Assembly: GCA_025353525.1 (NCBI GenBank)
Contig: JANXOO010000203.1
Span: 1-7,412, forward strand
Source of the DNA: Schlesneria sp.
Lineage (GTDB): Bacteria > Planctomycetota > Planctomycetia > Planctomycetales > Planctomycetaceae
DNA length: 7,412 nucleotides
Direction: 5' to 3'
This document shows, piece by piece, positions 6,201-7,412 of this stretch (positions are counted from its first letter, which is position 1; every line of letters begins with the position of its first letter). Position numbers and translations under genes: made by a program. The notes under the pieces were generated by a model. It was not told the origin of the DNA. It saw only the letters and a list, made by a program, of their open reading frames with translations, and searched no databases.

Positions 6201-7412
6201 ACTTCGGATTCACCGATCCGAATGACAACCCGGCGAATGCGCTGCTCGCGGTAGAAATTACCACTCTGCCCGCTGCGGGAACTCTTTCTGCCGGAGGTAC
6301 GGCAGTGACAGCGGGACAATTCGTACTGGCGACGGATATCACTGCTAACAAACTGGTGTTCACACCAGCACCGAATGCGAATGGTGCCGGTTACGGCAAC
6401 TTCACATTCCAGGTTCAGGACAATGGCGGCACGGCTAATGGCGGAGTTGACACTGACCAAACCCCTGCCGCGATGACCATCAATGTCACCAGTGTCAACG
6501 ATGCTCCCGCAGGGACGAACGCGACGTTTACGATCCTCGAAGACGCGACACTAACGCTCGCAACGAGTAACTTCGGATTCACTGATCCAAATGACAATCC
6601 GGCAAACGCTTTACTGGCAGTGAAGATTGCCTCCAAGTCAACCACGGGGACCCTGTCTGATAATGGCGTCGCTGTGACTGTCGGTCAGTTCATTCCGGTA
6701 GCCGATATTAATGCAAACAAGCTGGTCTTCACTCCTGTCGCCAACGGAAACGGTGCCAACTACGGCAACTTCACGTTTCAGGTTCAGGACGATGGCGGCA
6801 CGGCCAACGGCGGAATCAACCTCGGTCCATCTGTCAACACGCTGACGATCAATGTCACGAGCGTGAACGATGCGCCAGCGGGAACGAATGCCACGGTAAC
6901 AACGCTGGAAGATACGGCGCTGACGATTACTGCCGCCAACTTCGGTTTCACCGATCCGAACGACAGCCCTGCGAATGCTTTGAAAGCAGTCGAAATCTCG
7001 TCATTGCCGGGTAGTGGCACTCTGCGAGACAATGGTGTGGCGGTGACAGTGGGCCAGTTCGTTCCAGTTGCTGATATTACCGGCAACAAACTGGTCTACT
7101 CGCCGCTGGCAAATGCCAACGGAAACGGGATCGGCAGCCTTACGTTCCAGGTTCAGGATGATGGTGGAACGACCAACGGAGGTGTTGATACCGACCCGAC
7201 TGCGGCCACGCTGGCGATCAACGTGACGAGTGTCAACGATGCTCCTGCGGGAACCAATGGAGCCGTAACGACGCTCGAAGACACACCCTATGCGTTGACG
7301 ACGGCAGACTTTGGTTTCACGGATCCACTCGACAATCCTGCAAACGCCTTGCTGGCAGTCAAGATCGCGACGCTGCCGTCAGTCGGCACGTTCACCGATA
7401 ATGGCGCCGCCG
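3260..7412 (+). CDS. Giant extracellular cadherin-like repeat protein with lamin-tail-like domain (N-terminal part, runs off right edge)
   Basis: The frame is open from ATG 3260 to the window end: 1384 codons plus one base, no stop. Residues 1-42 are strongly basic (ten Arg in the first 36) with no clear hydrophobic signal core. Residues 43-53 read ESLEQRQMLSA, a motif I associate with large planctomycete extracellular proteins. Residues 57-327 resemble a lamin-tail-like domain (ISEILINP at 60-67, NEYIEL at 74-79) with a DSNKDGTPDG calcium-loop-like motif at 190-199. Two different single beta domains follow (about 328-458 and 459-587). From residue 588 there is a tandem array of about 123-residue cadherin-like repeats, each closing with a V-N-[DQ] motif. 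I see no cysteine in the translated part. Such proteins usually act outside the cell in adhesion or surface structure, often stabilised by calcium; that role is inferred. The C-terminus, which would show the anchor or secretion signal, is missing. An alternative start at Met40 (3377) would remove the basic segment but keep the motif. Confidence 0.93.
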   Translation, partial: MVFSWLRNLERGLIRGIVRRRTDSPRRRQVASVSTRATAMIVESLEQRQMLSANPVPTSISEILINPNGTVSPNEYIELRGTPGATLASGTYLVGVNGSAANAGNVQDIFDLSNRQFGSNGFMVLLEKGNTATVNANATKLINSGSGAGFGNGATSSIGHTGLGNDLQAGSETFLLVTSATAPTTATTIDSNKDGTPDGTAYAGWTVLDSVGIHDSAAGGFVYGKVNFANGTQAFASGLDKINPSPNAQAVGFNPGYVARLETSTGYAKTQDWVAAANLAGSAPNFSFSNPSGGIANNSTPYQLAGVTLSNIGSYNAWGSPSVGVDSAPVVTNGSTFTFTEDNTPTQVNGALTVSDSDSSVLTSATVTITNYITGDDVLTLTASAGVSGSFSTATGVLTLTSGTATPAQWQTALRNVKYENISENPTTTARQVIFLLNDGTFNSAPIVSTINLVALNDAPSVSVTPQTVRENFTTPVTVTFADPDANPPLGSPGSETVTLTVSHGTLNVTGAGLTIGGNNSASVTVSGTLANLNAALGGTGLNYTPTLDYVGPDSLVAGINDNGNTGIGGALTATGTVAITVQHVNQTPVGTPKTLTTLEDNALTIHASDFGFTDPHDPSPFTNTLKAVEITTLPANGTLKDNNVAVTAGQFVAVADLNSNLLVFTAAPNANGNDYGDFTFQVQDNGGTALGGIDTDTVARAMTVNVTSVNDFPVGTANTLTTLEDTSLVVTTSNFGLTDPNDNPANNLLAVKITTLPAAGTLSDNGTAVTAGQFVSVADIGSNKLVYSPAANGNGNGYGNFTFQVQDDGGTANGGVNLDPSAKLMTVNVTSVNDAPAGTSATVTTLEDTAYTVQTANFGFTDPNDNPANALLAVKITTLPSGGAFTDNGVAVTAGQFVSATDISGGKLVYTPATNANGTGYSSFTFQVQDNGGTANGGVNLDPAPATLTIDVTSVNDAPTGTPNTLTVLEDHLLTFTTANFGFTDPNDNPANALLAVEITTLPAAGTLSAGGTAVTAGQFVLATDITANKLVFTPAPNANGAGYGNFTFQVQDNGGTANGGVDTDQTPAAMTINVTSVNDAPAGTNATFTILEDATLTLATSNFGFTDPNDNPANALLAVKIASKSTTGTLSDNGVAVTVGQFIPVADINANKLVFTPVANGNGANYGNFTFQVQDDGGTANGGINLGPSVNTLTINVTSVNDAPAGTNATVTTLEDTALTITAANFGFTDPNDSPANALKAVEISSLPGSGTLRDNGVAVTVGQFVPVADITGNKLVYSPLANANGNGIGSLTFQVQDDGGTTNGGVDTDPTAATLAINVTSVNDAPAGTNGAVTTLEDTPYALTTADFGFTDPLDNPANALLAVKIATLPSVGTFTDNGAA
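5021..7412 (+). repeat. Tandem array of 369-bp cadherin-like repeats inside the giant gene
   Basis: Units begin at 5021 (375 bp), 5396, 5765, 6134, 6503, 6872 (each exactly 369 bp) and 7241 (cut at the window end). In protein terms they start at residues 588, 713, 836, 959, 1082, 1205 and 1328. The shared pattern is APAGT...LED near the start, NFGFTDPNDNPAN, AVKITTLP, GQFV..ADI..NKLV, FTFQVQD.GGTANGG and VTSVND at the end. The first unit is two residues longer, within its DPHDPSPFTN variant, and is the most divergent at its entry. The fifth replaces TTLP with ASKS. Copies differ at many silent positions, so they are not a fresh duplication. The Asp/Asn-rich DPNDNP segment and the LED acid pair are plausible calcium ligands, by analogy with cadherin-like folds. 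Confidence 0.92.

Noticed and set aside
5017..7089. Series of similar minus-strand open frames recurring about once per repeat unit
   Set aside because: They resemble each other only because the plus-strand repeats do. They are antisense shadows of the tandem array with no starts or ribosome sites of their own.

Overview
The window most likely comes from a planctomycete (phylum Planctomycetota). Three things point there: moderate GC content; a very large secreted-type protein whose basic N-terminus carries an 'ESLEQRQMLSA' motif of the kind seen near the start of many large planctomycete extracellular proteins; and an MsbA-type ABC exporter with an extended polar N-terminus. This assignment is inference from sequence style. 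No rRNA or other marker gene is present.

Layout, left to right. (1) Positions 1-423, minus strand: the N-terminal 141 codons of a lipoprotein that runs off the left edge, with a clear signal peptide, lipobox and ribosome binding site. (2) Positions 424-662: a divergent intergenic region with inverted and direct repeats built on CATCCGG. It also reads open in the frame of the next gene, so the ABC gene start is uncertain. (3) Positions 663-2714, plus strand: a complete ABC exporter half-transporter (six-helix membrane domain fused to an ATPase) with all nucleotide-binding motifs intact. (4) Positions 2715-3259: a 545-bp gene-free region, AT-rich in its left half. It holds a candidate promoter (TTGAAA-N18-TATCAT) and a roughly 250-nt T-rich leader with one GC-rich hairpin. 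(5) Position 3260 to the right edge, plus strand: the first 1384 codons of a giant extracellular repeat protein. It has a basic N-terminus, a lamin-tail-like domain, two single cadherin/Ig-like beta domains and then a tandem array of a 123-residue (369-bp) cadherin-like repeat, with six full copies and a seventh cut by the window end.

How the parts relate. The lipoprotein and ABC genes are divergent and may share control sequences. The giant gene has its own upstream region and is probably a separate transcription unit. An MsbA-like exporter next to a giant repeat protein recalls type I secretion loci. However, the exporter shows no C39-like N-terminal domain, and no adaptor or outer-membrane partner is visible, so a functional link is speculation.

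I see no RNA genes, CRISPR array, insertion sequence or phage genes. The most notable content is the giant repeat protein, with five consecutive units of exactly 369 bp, and the unusual leader in front of it. I found no convincing undescribed multi-gene system.
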